The translations under genes and the position numbers were made by a program. From NCBI GenBank assembly GCA_045540655.1, contig JAZQHP010000118.1, positions 1 through 25,862 on the forward strand: a DNA stretch of 25,862 nt, read 5' to 3'. Source of the stretch: RGIG1959 sp045540655. Its GTDB lineage: Bacteria > Bacillota > Clostridia > Oscillospirales > Acutalibacteraceae. Position 1 is the first letter of the stretch. Each line of letters begins with the position of its first letter. Shown piece after piece: positions 16,392-24,145 of this stretch. Below the pieces are notes generated by a model, which was not told the DNA's origin, searched no databases, and was given only the letters and a program-made list of their open reading frames with translations.

Positions 16392-19300
16392 TCATTCTTG
16401 TTTCGGAAGTACGACCGTTTTTGCCAGTTTCAAAAACACCTCGTCTATCAGATGCTCGGTCAGATTCCCGGAAAACGCGACCAGGTGTTTGATCAACCGT
16501 TTCCGTTCCGTATACATAGCCGAGGCGCTTTCGTATTCCTCTGCCATACGGTCGTTATAGCGTTCCCAGGCGGATACCAAGTTACGACGCAGAATGTGTC
16601 GAACCAGCCCCGACGGCAGCACCTCATCCATATCACGGCTTTGACGGTAACGCGCCACCGCCAGCTTCAAAACAGACGGTACCTGCTTGCGCCCGATACC
16701 ACGCAGCTCCTCTCGCACGTGCACACAGAGGGGATGAAGCGGTGAGGAAGGATCTTCGGATTTCGCCCACGCCAATACCGTATCGATATTTCGCGGCGCC
16801 GAAGCAAAATAGCGTTCGATCAGCGTATCCACGTTGACTTCCTCGGCAACCAGCCGATCCGCCAGCCCCAGAATCGCCTTGCGCGCGGCGGGATAATACT
16901 GCGGTTGCGGCATATGGAACAGGTCGAAATTTCGGGCATTCTGGCTACGCACGCGTGCGCTGTCCAGCATATGGCGGAATCGCTTTGCATTTGACAGATC
17001 CAGCGCATCCAGATTAAACACGCTGTACGTCCGTCGCATCGCCTCCGCCCTGTCTCGGAAAAGAACACGCAACCCGGGATCGTCCAGAGCAAAAAACACA
17101 TAGCTCTCGCCTTCATCTCCCTGACGAGCGCATCGCCCGCGCATCTGTTGCTCGAGCCGCAGATCCTCAAAGCAGGCGGTGCCGATCACGCAAAGGCCGC
17201 CCAGTTCATTCAGGCAGATACGTTCCGCTTCCGTTTCCTGCCGATACATCGCCGTCAGCTGATCGATGCGATGACGAATCTCCCTATGCGGTTCGGAGAG
17301 TTGCCCGATCACCGTCATCGCCTTGGCAATATCATATCGCCTGTAACCCGCGTCAATCATGTGCTGTTTTGCCAGAGGACGTGGCGTTCCTCCCAGGCGG
17401 ATATCCACACCGCGATTGGCAATAGCGGTCGTGACCGTGACCGCTCCGCGGCATCCCGCCTGCTCCAGCACAGGCACACTTTCCCCGTCATTTTCGGCAT
17501 TGAGCAACGTGTGCGGAATCTCCAGCTCACGAAGCCAGGTGCTGTACATTTTCGATGCCGCCACCGAAGCGGTAATCAGCAACACAGGTTGTCCCTTCTC
17601 GTGCTTTTCGGCAATCAGGCGCAATATATGGCTATCCTTTTTCTTGGAATCCACAAACAACAGCGGCGAATGATCCACACGTTTGGGCTCTGTGTTGCAC
17701 GGAATCCTGACCACCGACAGCTTGTAAACCTCCTTGAGCTCGTTTTGCAGACTGCTCGCCGTGGCGGTGGTGCCGCACAGCATACGGAAGGTTGCAAAGA
17801 ACTCCTGAACAGTATATACATTGGCTGTATGCACCTGACGGAGCAAATCGAAATTCACCGTCATTTGTCTGCATCGCAATATAAAATACGTCGTCAGCGC
17901 GTGCATCTCTTCAAAGCGACCGGTTCGCTTATTTTCGCACAGAACCCGTCCGTCTTCAACGAAATAGTCGACACCGATCTGATAATACAACAGCGTATGC
18001 AAGCACCATTCCAGATACCTCTTGACACGATCCGCATCATGGGACAAATTCAGTCCTTCCTGTGCACAGAGGTCGATCAGTTCCTCAATCAGCAACGGCA
18101 TCGCCGTTACGTGTTTTGCCGCATCATTGCGAACATAATACGCTTCGGAATCGTCGTGAAGATGGGCTGAGGCAACATCATACGTCAATCGTGCCAACAC
18201 TTCCGCATCATTAGCCGCTCGATGAGAGCCGATTCTATACTGCTGTTTCCCGTTGTCGACCAGCGCATTGTCCGCTTCATCAACGATGGCCACATCCCGG
18301 CGAATAGCGCGTGGTTGATCGCTCAATTCCTCATGCATGCTTGTAAAGATGATGTCCTTTATCGTGGAATACACCACATCGCAGGACGAAACATCCGTTT
18401 TGTGAAACTCTTCGATAATCAAGCCAACCCGACATCCCAGATATATCAGTACGTCTCGCATCCACGAAAAATTCCGACGCACCAGATACGGCGATGCATC
18501 GATAATATGCACCTGTCGCCCATACAACGTATGCAAAAATGCCGGCAATAGAATGGTATAGGTTTTTCCTTCACCGTTTTGGATTTCCGCCACATGGCCG
18601 TCCGCCATCGCGGCACCGCCGATATACTGCACAAAATGGTGACGATATCCGAGCACTCGTTCTCCCGCTTCGCTGACGAGCGCAAATGCTTCGGGCGCAA
18701 GCGTTTCCCAGCGATCTCCCTTGGAGGCACGGCGCTTGAGTTCCGTCGCCTTCGCACACAGTTCATCCTTATCCAGAGCGGTATAATCCAGCGCTTTGGC
18801 TTTTTGTGCAATACTTTCATACAGCCGATATCGCTGTCGATCGGTATTCTCCGTCGCAAAGCGTTGATAATAATCCAGTTGCTTGGCGGCATCGTCTCCA
18901 AAGCCATCGTCTTGGTCACCGTGCTCGATGACCTCTGCCAACTGTTCGATCCATACCAGCTGATGTTCGGTGACTTCGGGGCAATCCTTTAAGACGTGCT
19001 GTGCATCATCACGGGCATACGCCAAGATCGCACGAGCGGCTTGCAGTGCCTGATCCATCTCGCTGCATTTGACAAGACACCGGATCACGGTTTCTGCCAA
19101 AGCGACCGTATACTCGCAAGTCACCTTGGTGTGTACCGCGCTCCCGATCAGATCCATCAAACCATTCAAGGCCTCATCGGTATTGCCTGCTTTTGCCATG
19201 CCGTCGGCATAATAATAGCGAATTTCGCATTCCTGCTCCGCCATCGCATCGCGGTTCGCAAACGTGTCCTCTGTGCCTGCCAGCGACAAATACCGAAGCG

Positions 19301-21560
19301 CTGTCTGACAAACCTCCATATACTCATCATCGTATATTCCAAGGATATACATCGCCTCGACATACTTCACATACAACATCAGCGTCCTGGAATACGAGAA
19401 ACTACCGCATACCCGCATCAGCTTTTCCCATATACGGCACATCTTCAGTTGCAACAGCGGTTGTCCCTGAACGGCTGCCAGGAGATTATCATACAACAGA
19501 TTCAGCACCAGCATGGCATCCACATTTTCATCGGCCTCTTCCTCATCGGCGGGTTGCCGATCGACGTACTCCGTAAATGCCTCCACCGCCGCCAGGATTT
19601 CGCCGAACGATCCCGTTTGAAGTCCCAGCACCAGACGTTTGAAAAGGGTTTGTTCAATCGGATCCTCCAACACACCGATCATCTGCTCCAGCATGGAAAC
19701 AACGCCGTCTTCGCTGAATAGGGCATGCGATGTCAGACGGCTTCCGACCGAGCTTGTCAGGAACGTATCATGCGGCGTTGTTAACGAACCCATCTGGTTG
19801 CACAGAGAGAACGCTATATCGCACAATTGCAAAAGCGCGGCTTTAAACGGTTCGTGCACAAAACGGTGTTCCACTTTTTGTCGGACCGTTTCCTTTATAC
19901 ACCCGATATTATAATAGCTGAAATCTTCGAAGTTGTGACTGTAAAGCACGTCGGATTGCTTGCGTAAAATCTCTGCCGTTTCGCTCAGCCCGATCAGCTC
20001 AAAAAACACAATGACCTGACGATAGATCCTTGAGCCGCTCGCAATGTTTAACATGAACATCGTTTCTACAAGATCTTCAAAGAGCATTTGGAGCACGCCC
20101 GCAAGCAACTCTTCATTCAAGGCAATACGCGCGAAGCACACCTTGGCGAAAAATTCATCCATCTGGATGGTGCGGGCGGCGCGGTCGTTGTCGATCCATC
20201 CACCCGCAATCAGTGCGCGCAACGCCTGCGACTGATAACACCCCGCCTCTTTCAGCCAGGTGACAAACGTTTTTTCGTCGACAGGAAAGCGCGCAAAGCA
20301 CGCCGCAATCAACAATATGTTCTGCTCCGCTTCATCGAACTGTTTCATATCGAACAGGTCGGTGATCAGCTGGAAAATACGCTCGGAAAGCTCATTGTTG
20401 CTGTCGGGATGAATGTTTCTTAAAATATCCGGGATATCCTCCGGATAGACCCCGAATTCCTCCGCCAGCACCATCGCCGTACGCTCGACAGATTTTGTGT
20501 GACCGTCGATGCTGTTAAAAAACTGTGTAAGCGGCTCGGCAAGTGCCTCCCGATCTTCCTCGGAGGCTTCGTAATAGTTAAAAAACAACTCTTGCAAATG
20601 CTCGTCTTGCAGGCGGTGCACCTCGATCACGGGGAACGCGCTTTTTAATGTCGCAGGAACGCTCTCCGTAATGAAAATGATGCGGCATCCGCTCGACGCG
20701 AGAGCGTCCAGCACAAAGCGATCTTCCGTATTATGCAGCCGCAGATCCGGCACAATAAGCAACGTATCCTTATCGAGTTTTTTCAGAAACCGTGCTTTGC
20801 GATGAATGAGTTCCTGTTCAGGAACGCCCGTAAAATAATCCCGGCTGACGTTTTGAATGTCCAGTCCGCTGATAAAGAAATCCCGTAGCGTTCCGCTGAA
20901 ACCATGCAGAACGATCTGCGTCTTGTATTCCTCCTTGTGCACAAGGGCATATTGCCGCGCAACGCATTTGCGGCCGTAACCGACGATTTGCGACACCACC
21001 AGCACATTCGAGCGCTCAAAGCCGCGGTCGATCTCTTCAAACACATCATCGCGGGAATGCGGCACATAATACCCCTGACTGATGGCAGTACCTTTGATCT
21101 CGGGATAAAAGGCATCGTAGGGCAGTTCGGGATCGCCTTTGCGCCGCCGTTCCAACAGCCCGGCAACGCGTTTGGCAAGCTGTTGATACCCGTCTGTCGT
21201 ACCGGTCAGGCGCGCCACACGGTTGGCATCGGAAATATGATTCAGCTGAGCTTCAAATTCCTCGGTATACGGGCTGTCGGTGATGCTGAACACCAGCATA
21301 TTCAACGTACCCGCCATTTCACAAGCGCGCGCCGTGATCACCTCGTTGATGACATACGACGGTTCCATCGCCGCATCGCTGATAATCACAATGAAGATCT
21401 CACTGCGACGGATCTGGCGGATAAACTCCTCATAACCGTTGCTCTTGCATCCCTCGTCGGATTCCCACACCGTCTCTTCGGGAAGCGCGGCACGAAGCGC
21501 CGCCACCAATTCGTTCTTAACGTCGCGGTCGCTTCCTCTCCAGCTCACGAAAATGCTCAT
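16392..21560 (-). CDS. TIR / STAND-like / helical-repeat / SecA-motor fusion protein (1722 aa)
   Basis: Function is unknown. Domains in order: a TIR domain at about 1-135 (IFVSWRGSDRD at the start, FIVIISDAAMEPSYVINEV with Glu73 as the likely NADase glutamate). A STAND-like NTPase follows at about 170-330 with a degenerate P-loop (VGYGRKC near 193-199), a Walker-B-like LLIVPD near 266 and CRIIFITES near 292. A winged-helix-like part lies near 420 and an alpha-helical, TPR-like region at about 500-900. A SecA-type motor starts near 905: NGEGKT 995-1000 (Lys999), DEAD 1094-1097, a preprotein-crosslinking-like region to about 1260 (GVDYFVEDGRV), CGTTATA near 1264, NRGVDIRLGG near 1382 and MRGRCARQGD 1473-1482. 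Scaffold-like helices follow. The zinc-binding SecA tail is absent. ATG 21560 has AAGAGGG upstream. It is a single-gene unit and AT-rich in parts, suggesting acquisition. A defence role is inferred from the TIR and STAND parts. It is not a housekeeping SecA. Confidence 0.88.
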   Translation of the reverse strand: MSIFVSWRGSDRDVKNELVAALRAALPEETVWESDEGCKSNGYEEFIRQIRRSEIFIVIISDAAMEPSYVINEVITARACEMAGTLNMLVFSITDSPYTEEFEAQLNHISDANRVARLTGTTDGYQQLAKRVAGLLERRRKGDPELPYDAFYPEIKGTAISQGYYVPHSRDDVFEEIDRGFERSNVLVVSQIVGYGRKCVARQYALVHKEEYKTQIVLHGFSGTLRDFFISGLDIQNVSRDYFTGVPEQELIHRKARFLKKLDKDTLLIVPDLRLHNTEDRFVLDALASSGCRIIFITESVPATLKSAFPVIEVHRLQDEHLQELFFNYYEASEEDREALAEPLTQFFNSIDGHTKSVERTAMVLAEEFGVYPEDIPDILRNIHPDSNNELSERIFQLITDLFDMKQFDEAEQNILLIAACFARFPVDEKTFVTWLKEAGCYQSQALRALIAGGWIDNDRAARTIQMDEFFAKVCFARIALNEELLAGVLQMLFEDLVETMFMLNIASGSRIYRQVIVFFELIGLSETAEILRKQSDVLYSHNFEDFSYYNIGCIKETVRQKVEHRFVHEPFKAALLQLCDIAFSLCNQMGSLTTPHDTFLTSSVGSRLTSHALFSEDGVVSMLEQMIGVLEDPIEQTLFKRLVLGLQTGSFGEILAAVEAFTEYVDRQPADEEEADENVDAMLVLNLLYDNLLAAVQGQPLLQLKMCRIWEKLMRVCGSFSYSRTLMLYVKYVEAMYILGIYDDEYMEVCQTALRYLSLAGTEDTFANRDAMAEQECEIRYYYADGMAKAGNTDEALNGLMDLIGSAVHTKVTCEYTVALAETVIRCLVKCSEMDQALQAARAILAYARDDAQHVLKDCPEVTEHQLVWIEQLAEVIEHGDQDDGFGDDAAKQLDYYQRFATENTDRQRYRLYESIAQKAKALDYTALDKDELCAKATELKRRASKGDRWETLAPEAFALVSEAGERVLGYRHHFVQYIGGAAMADGHVAEIQNGEGKTYTILLPAFLHTLYGRQVHIIDASPYLVRRNFSWMRDVLIYLGCRVGLIIEEFHKTDVSSCDVVYSTIKDIIFTSMHEELSDQPRAIRRDVAIVDEADNALVDNGKQQYRIGSHRAANDAEVLARLTYDVASAHLHDDSEAYYVRNDAAKHVTAMPLLIEELIDLCAQEGLNLSHDADRVKRYLEWCLHTLLYYQIGVDYFVEDGRVLCENKRTGRFEEMHALTTYFILRCRQMTVNFDLLRQVHTANVYTVQEFFATFRMLCGTTATASSLQNELKEVYKLSVVRIPCNTEPKRVDHSPLLFVDSKKKDSHILRLIAEKHEKGQPVLLITASVAASKMYSTWLRELEIPHTLLNAENDGESVPVLEQAGCRGAVTVTTAIANRGVDIRLGGTPRPLAKQHMIDAGYRRYDIAKAMTVIGQLSEPHREIRHRIDQLTAMYRQETEAERICLNELGGLCVIGTACFEDLRLEQQMRGRCARQGDEGESYVFFALDDPGLRVLFRDRAEAMRRTYSVFNLDALDLSNAKRFRHMLDSARVRSQNARNFDLFHMPQPQYYPAARKAILGLADRLVAEEVNVDTLIERYFASAPRNIDTVLAWAKSEDPSSPLHPLCVHVREELRGIGRKQVPSVLKLAVARYRQSRDMDEVLPSGLVRHILRRNLVSAWERYNDRMAEEYESASAMYTERKRLIKHLVAFSGNLTEHLIDEVFLKLAKTVVLPKQE

Positions 21561-21597
21561 ACAGGGTCCCTCTTTTCTACAGCATTCGACTGTTATC

Positions 21598-21627
21598 AGT
21601 ATACCAATATTGCCGCCGTTCTGTCAA
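21598..21627 (-). promoter_or_regulatory. Strong sigma-A promoter of the TIR-STAND-SecA gene
   Basis: On the minus strand there is a perfect TTGACA (21627-21622), an 18-base spacer and TATACT (21603-21598), with TGG before the -10 as a TGn extension. The leader to the ATG is about 30 bases. This is among the best promoter matches in the window. Confidence 0.82.
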
Positions 21628-21638
21628 CGCAAAACAGC

Positions 21639-21672
21639 AAAGAAAAGCACCCGCACAATCGATGTGCGGGTG
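21639..21672 (-). terminator. Terminator of the acyltransferase gene
   Basis: A perfect 10-bp GC-rich stem (21648-21657 with 21663-21672) and a 5-base loop are followed on the minus strand by CTTTTCTTT. It ends about 12 bases before the -35 of the large gene, insulating the two units. Confidence 0.85.
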
Positions 21673-21682
21673 ACGTCGCCAA

Positions 21683-23002
21683 TCACGAAACAGGCGTCGT
21701 TTCTATCGTTTTCTTCGCCCTTGCGAGCTTGGCGGCACGCTTTTCCTCTTCCAGGCGTGCCCGATGAATTTTATGAATTTCTTCGGTGGCAAGGGAAAGC
21801 TTGGTCACCACATTGTCGCGGGTGGGATAGCAGTACAGCGAATCGTTATCGGTGGAAATATCCACACAATCGTACGGTTTGATGTAGCAATAATCGTACT
21901 CCACGTGCAGACTGTACATGCCGATGGGCTTACGCTCGATTTCATAGTCCTGTCCGTTGTATGTACCGCGAACGATAAAGCCGCGCTCGGGATCGTGGAT
22001 CAACACACCGTCTCCGAGATGCTCAAACCGCCAGCATCGCGGCAACGAATACACATCCACCTTGTCCTCAAAATAATAGCGTCCTTCTTCGATTTCGCGG
22101 CGCACCTCAGCGCGTTGCCATTCATACCAGTCGGGGATGTGCGGAAATTCGGTTTCTCCGCTCGTCGCCTTGAGCACGCCGAGCTCATCCATCTCCCACG
22201 TTTTGCCGCACGCCGTGCAGAACAGCGTGGCGCCTTTGGAATCCATGCGATGCTCCGTTTTGCACGCGGGGCATTGATAGAGCACCTTATGGAGTCCTTC
22301 GGCGCGATACAGCTCGGTGATGCGGATGCCCTGCTCGCGTTGCCAGCGATATTCATCATACTCCATCGCCTCGCGCACGACGCGGTTGATCTCCTCGGCG
22401 GACATGCTTGCCACCTGCTCAGCGGTCAGCACCTGTGTGACGGTCGTGTACAGCGGCGTCTTACGCTTCCGGCGGTAGTTCCAGAACGGCGTATGCAGAT
22501 AGTTGCCGTGGTGGATCATAACCACCACCGGCACTTTGGACATCTTGATCATTTTACCGAGTGCGTCGGGCAAAACCGCCGTCGTACCGACGGGCGAATA
22601 CCGCGCCTCGGGATACATGCACAGCACGTCCTTGTATTTGGTCAACACATGACGGATGGAGCGAAGCAGATGCAGGTCGGTGGTGAATTTGCGTTTACAG
22701 ATGCATCCGAGCAATTCCATCACCCACGGGCGGCGATAATAGCCGTCAATGTTGGCGACGTTGTTGACGCGATGCGGAAATGTCGCGAGCGAGGCGAGCT
22801 GAAAGTCGACAAAATACTGGTGATTGCTCAGCAGGATATACGGCGGCTTGAGCCCCTCCATATGGAATTTTTCAATGCGGTACGGGCAACCGCGCGGCAT
22901 ACCGATGCGGCTGACCGCCGCCAGCAGAGCGGTCATAAACCACGGCTGGCGTATGGGAAACTTGGCGGTGTTATACGGCTTCTTATGATACTGAACGTCC
23001 AT
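21683..23002 (-). CDS. PlsC-type lysophospholipid acyltransferase with zinc ribbon
   Basis: This is a probable membrane-associated acyltransferase moving fatty acyl groups to a glycerophospholipid-like acceptor. The catalytic HX4D is His61/Asp66 in SNHQYFVDF, and the acceptor-binding motif is PEAR at 131-134 (usual form EGxR or EGTR). A four-cysteine zinc-ribbon-like insert (CPAC...CTAC) lies near residues 243-270. An uncharacterised beta-rich part and a charged C-terminal helix follow, making it longer (439 residues) than classic PlsC. The frame opens at ATG 23023, but ATG 23002 has AGGAG 6 bases before it and is preferred. It ends in its own terminator. The exact substrate is unknown. Confidence 0.82.
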   Translation of the reverse strand: MDVQYHKKPYNTAKFPIRQPWFMTALLAAVSRIGMPRGCPYRIEKFHMEGLKPPYILLSNHQYFVDFQLASLATFPHRVNNVANIDGYYRRPWVMELLGCICKRKFTTDLHLLRSIRHVLTKYKDVLCMYPEARYSPVGTTAVLPDALGKMIKMSKVPVVVMIHHGNYLHTPFWNYRRKRKTPLYTTVTQVLTAEQVASMSAEEINRVVREAMEYDEYRWQREQGIRITELYRAEGLHKVLYQCPACKTEHRMDSKGATLFCTACGKTWEMDELGVLKATSGETEFPHIPDWYEWQRAEVRREIEEGRYYFEDKVDVYSLPRCWRFEHLGDGVLIHDPERGFIVRGTYNGQDYEIERKPIGMYSLHVEYDYCYIKPYDCVDISTDNDSLYCYPTRDNVVTKLSLATEEIHKIHRARLEEEKRAAKLARAKKTIETTPVS

Positions 23003-23051
23003 ACTCTTCTCCTCTTCAAGCATGACCGACCATCATGCATTTCTATGTATC

Positions 23052-23080
23052 AGTATACACGAACTGTGTTGAAAACGCAA
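23052..23080 (-). promoter_or_regulatory. Probable sigma-A promoter of the acyltransferase gene
   Basis: On the minus strand TATACT (23057-23052) is preceded after 17 bases by TTGCGT (23080-23075). The -10 is good and the -35 is poor. The leader to ATG 23002 is about 45 bases. Confidence 0.5.
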
Positions 23081-23092
23081 CCATTCTGCACC

Positions 23093-23127
23093 AAAACGCG
23101 CTCATACCGATGAATCGGCATGAGCGC
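23093..23127 (-). terminator. Terminator of the pyruvate formate-lyase operon, overlapping the pflA stop
   Basis: An 8-bp stem (23098-23105 with 23120-23127) continues past one A-C mismatch into 3-4 further pairs, with a TGAA loop. T runs exist on both sides, four on the minus and five on the plus strand. The pflA stop codon (23102-23104) lies inside the distal arm. Confidence 0.78.
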
Positions 23128-23878
23128 TTTTTGTCTTCGGGCATCGTACATCGTAGATACCCTGTATCACCCGATGCCGCGCCGTTTTTACGGCGCGCTT
23201 ATCGGGCGGGTCTATCCCCTGCAACGCATAAGGAAGTCCCAGACGGCGATACTTCTCCTCCCCCAGGCGATGATACGGCAACAGTTCAAATCGCCGCACG
23301 GAGGACAGCGTGCCGATGAAGCGCCCGAGCAGGCGCAGCGCCGACGGATCGTCCGTCCGCGTCGGCACCAGCACATGGCGGATCCACATGGGAATCCGCC
23401 GGGCATCCAGATAGCGGGCAAAGCCGATAATCCGACGGTTATCCCGCCCCGTCAGGCGTCGATGCTCGGTGGGGTCCACGTGCTTGATATCCAGTAACAC
23501 CAGATCGGTTACCGCCAGCAGACGATCCAGCCGCTGTAAAAACCGTTGGTTTTCGACAAAGACCGCCCCCGACGTATCCAGGCACGTGTGAATGCCGGCG
23601 GCATGTGCCGCTTCAAAGAGTGCCGTGACAAACGGCATCTGCATCAGCGGCTCGCCGCCGCTCACGGTGATGCCGCCGCCCTCATAAAAGGAACGGTTGT
23701 CCCGATAGCGTTCAAGCAGCTGTTCGACGGTAGTGAGCGTGCCCCCTTTGCGTTCCCATGTGTCGGGATTGTGGCAATAGGCACAGCGAAGCGGACAGCC
23801 TTGCAAAAACACCACCATGCGCACACCCGGACCGTCCACTGTCCCGAAGCTCTCCACCGAATGCACGTATCCTTCCAC
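23102..23878 (-). CDS. pflA: Pyruvate formate-lyase activating enzyme
   Basis: This radical SAM enzyme installs the glycyl radical on pyruvate formate-lyase under anaerobic conditions. The iron-sulfur motif CPLRCAYC uses Cys28, Cys32 and Cys35. The family N-terminus (SFGTVDGPGVR), the SAM-binding GGITVSGGEPLMQ near residue 68 and LLDIKHVD near 130 are all present. The length of 258 residues is normal. The start is GTG 23878, three bases after the stop of the glycyl-radical-domain gene, so translation is probably coupled; MEGYVHSVESFGT fits the family start. Its substrate here must be the glycine carried on the separate small protein encoded just upstream. The last 7-8 codons are part of the terminator hairpin. 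Confidence 0.95.
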   Translation of the reverse strand: MEGYVHSVESFGTVDGPGVRMVVFLQGCPLRCAYCHNPDTWERKGGTLTTVEQLLERYRDNRSFYEGGGITVSGGEPLMQMPFVTALFEAAHAAGIHTCLDTSGAVFVENQRFLQRLDRLLAVTDLVLLDIKHVDPTEHRRLTGRDNRRIIGFARYLDARRIPMWIRHVLVPTRTDDPSALRLLGRFIGTLSSVRRFELLPYHRLGEEKYRRLGLPYALQGIDPPDKRAVKTARHRVIQGIYDVRCPKTKSAHADSSV

Positions 23879-23881
23879 CGA

Positions 23882-24130
23882 TCATTCGTCCTCGTCGCCG
23901 TGGAAGGTACGCGCGATCACTTCGTCCTGTTGTTCCTTTGTGAGCTTGACAAAATTGACCGCATAGCCGCTCACGCGCACCGTCAGCTGCGGATACCGTT
24001 CGGGATGCTTTTGCGCATCCAGCAGGGTCTCGCGGGTAAATACGTTCACATTCAGATGGTGACCGCCTTTGTCCATATAGCCGTCCAGCAACGTCACCAG
24101 ATTGTCCACTTGTTCTTCATTCGGATCCAT
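23882..24130 (-). CDS. Stand-alone glycyl-radical domain of pyruvate formate-lyase (GrcA/YfiD-like, 82 aa)
   Basis: This small protein supplies the glycyl radical for pyruvate formate-lyase. It matches the C-terminal domain of full-length enzymes: GGHHLNVNV at 22-30, TLLDAQKHPERYPQLTVRV, and the radical motif RVSGYAV with Gly55. The closest analogue is GrcA (YfiD), which in enterobacteria repairs oxygen-cleaved enzyme. Here the neighbouring large subunit has no such domain, so the small protein is probably essential and not a spare part. A clean start supports a real gene: AAGGAGG lies 7 bases before ATG 24130, within the 15-base gap after the large subunit's stop. The first nine residues (MDPNEEQVD) are an extra head not seen in fused enzymes. 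Confidence 0.9.
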   Translation of the reverse strand: MDPNEEQVDNLVTLLDGYMDKGGHHLNVNVFTRETLLDAQKHPERYPQLTVRVSGYAVNFVKLTKEQQDEVIARTFHGDEDE

Positions 24131-24145
24131 TGTTTTGCCTCCTTC

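Noticed and set aside
17148..18170. 340-codon plus-strand frame inside the TIR-STAND-SecA gene
   Set aside because: The opposite strand carries the SecA ATPase motifs in frame through this stretch; no independent motif or ribosome binding site supports the plus-strand frame.
16392..18850. Housekeeping SecA or accessory SecA2
   Set aside because: The motor is the C-terminal half of a TIR-STAND fusion, has diverged motifs (CGTTATA, RGVDI) and lacks the zinc-binding tail, so it is unlikely to be the general export ATPase.
20904..21767. 287-codon plus-strand frame across the TIR region and the intergenic gap
   Set aside because: It runs against the TIR and STAND motifs and through the promoter and terminator of the minus-strand genes.
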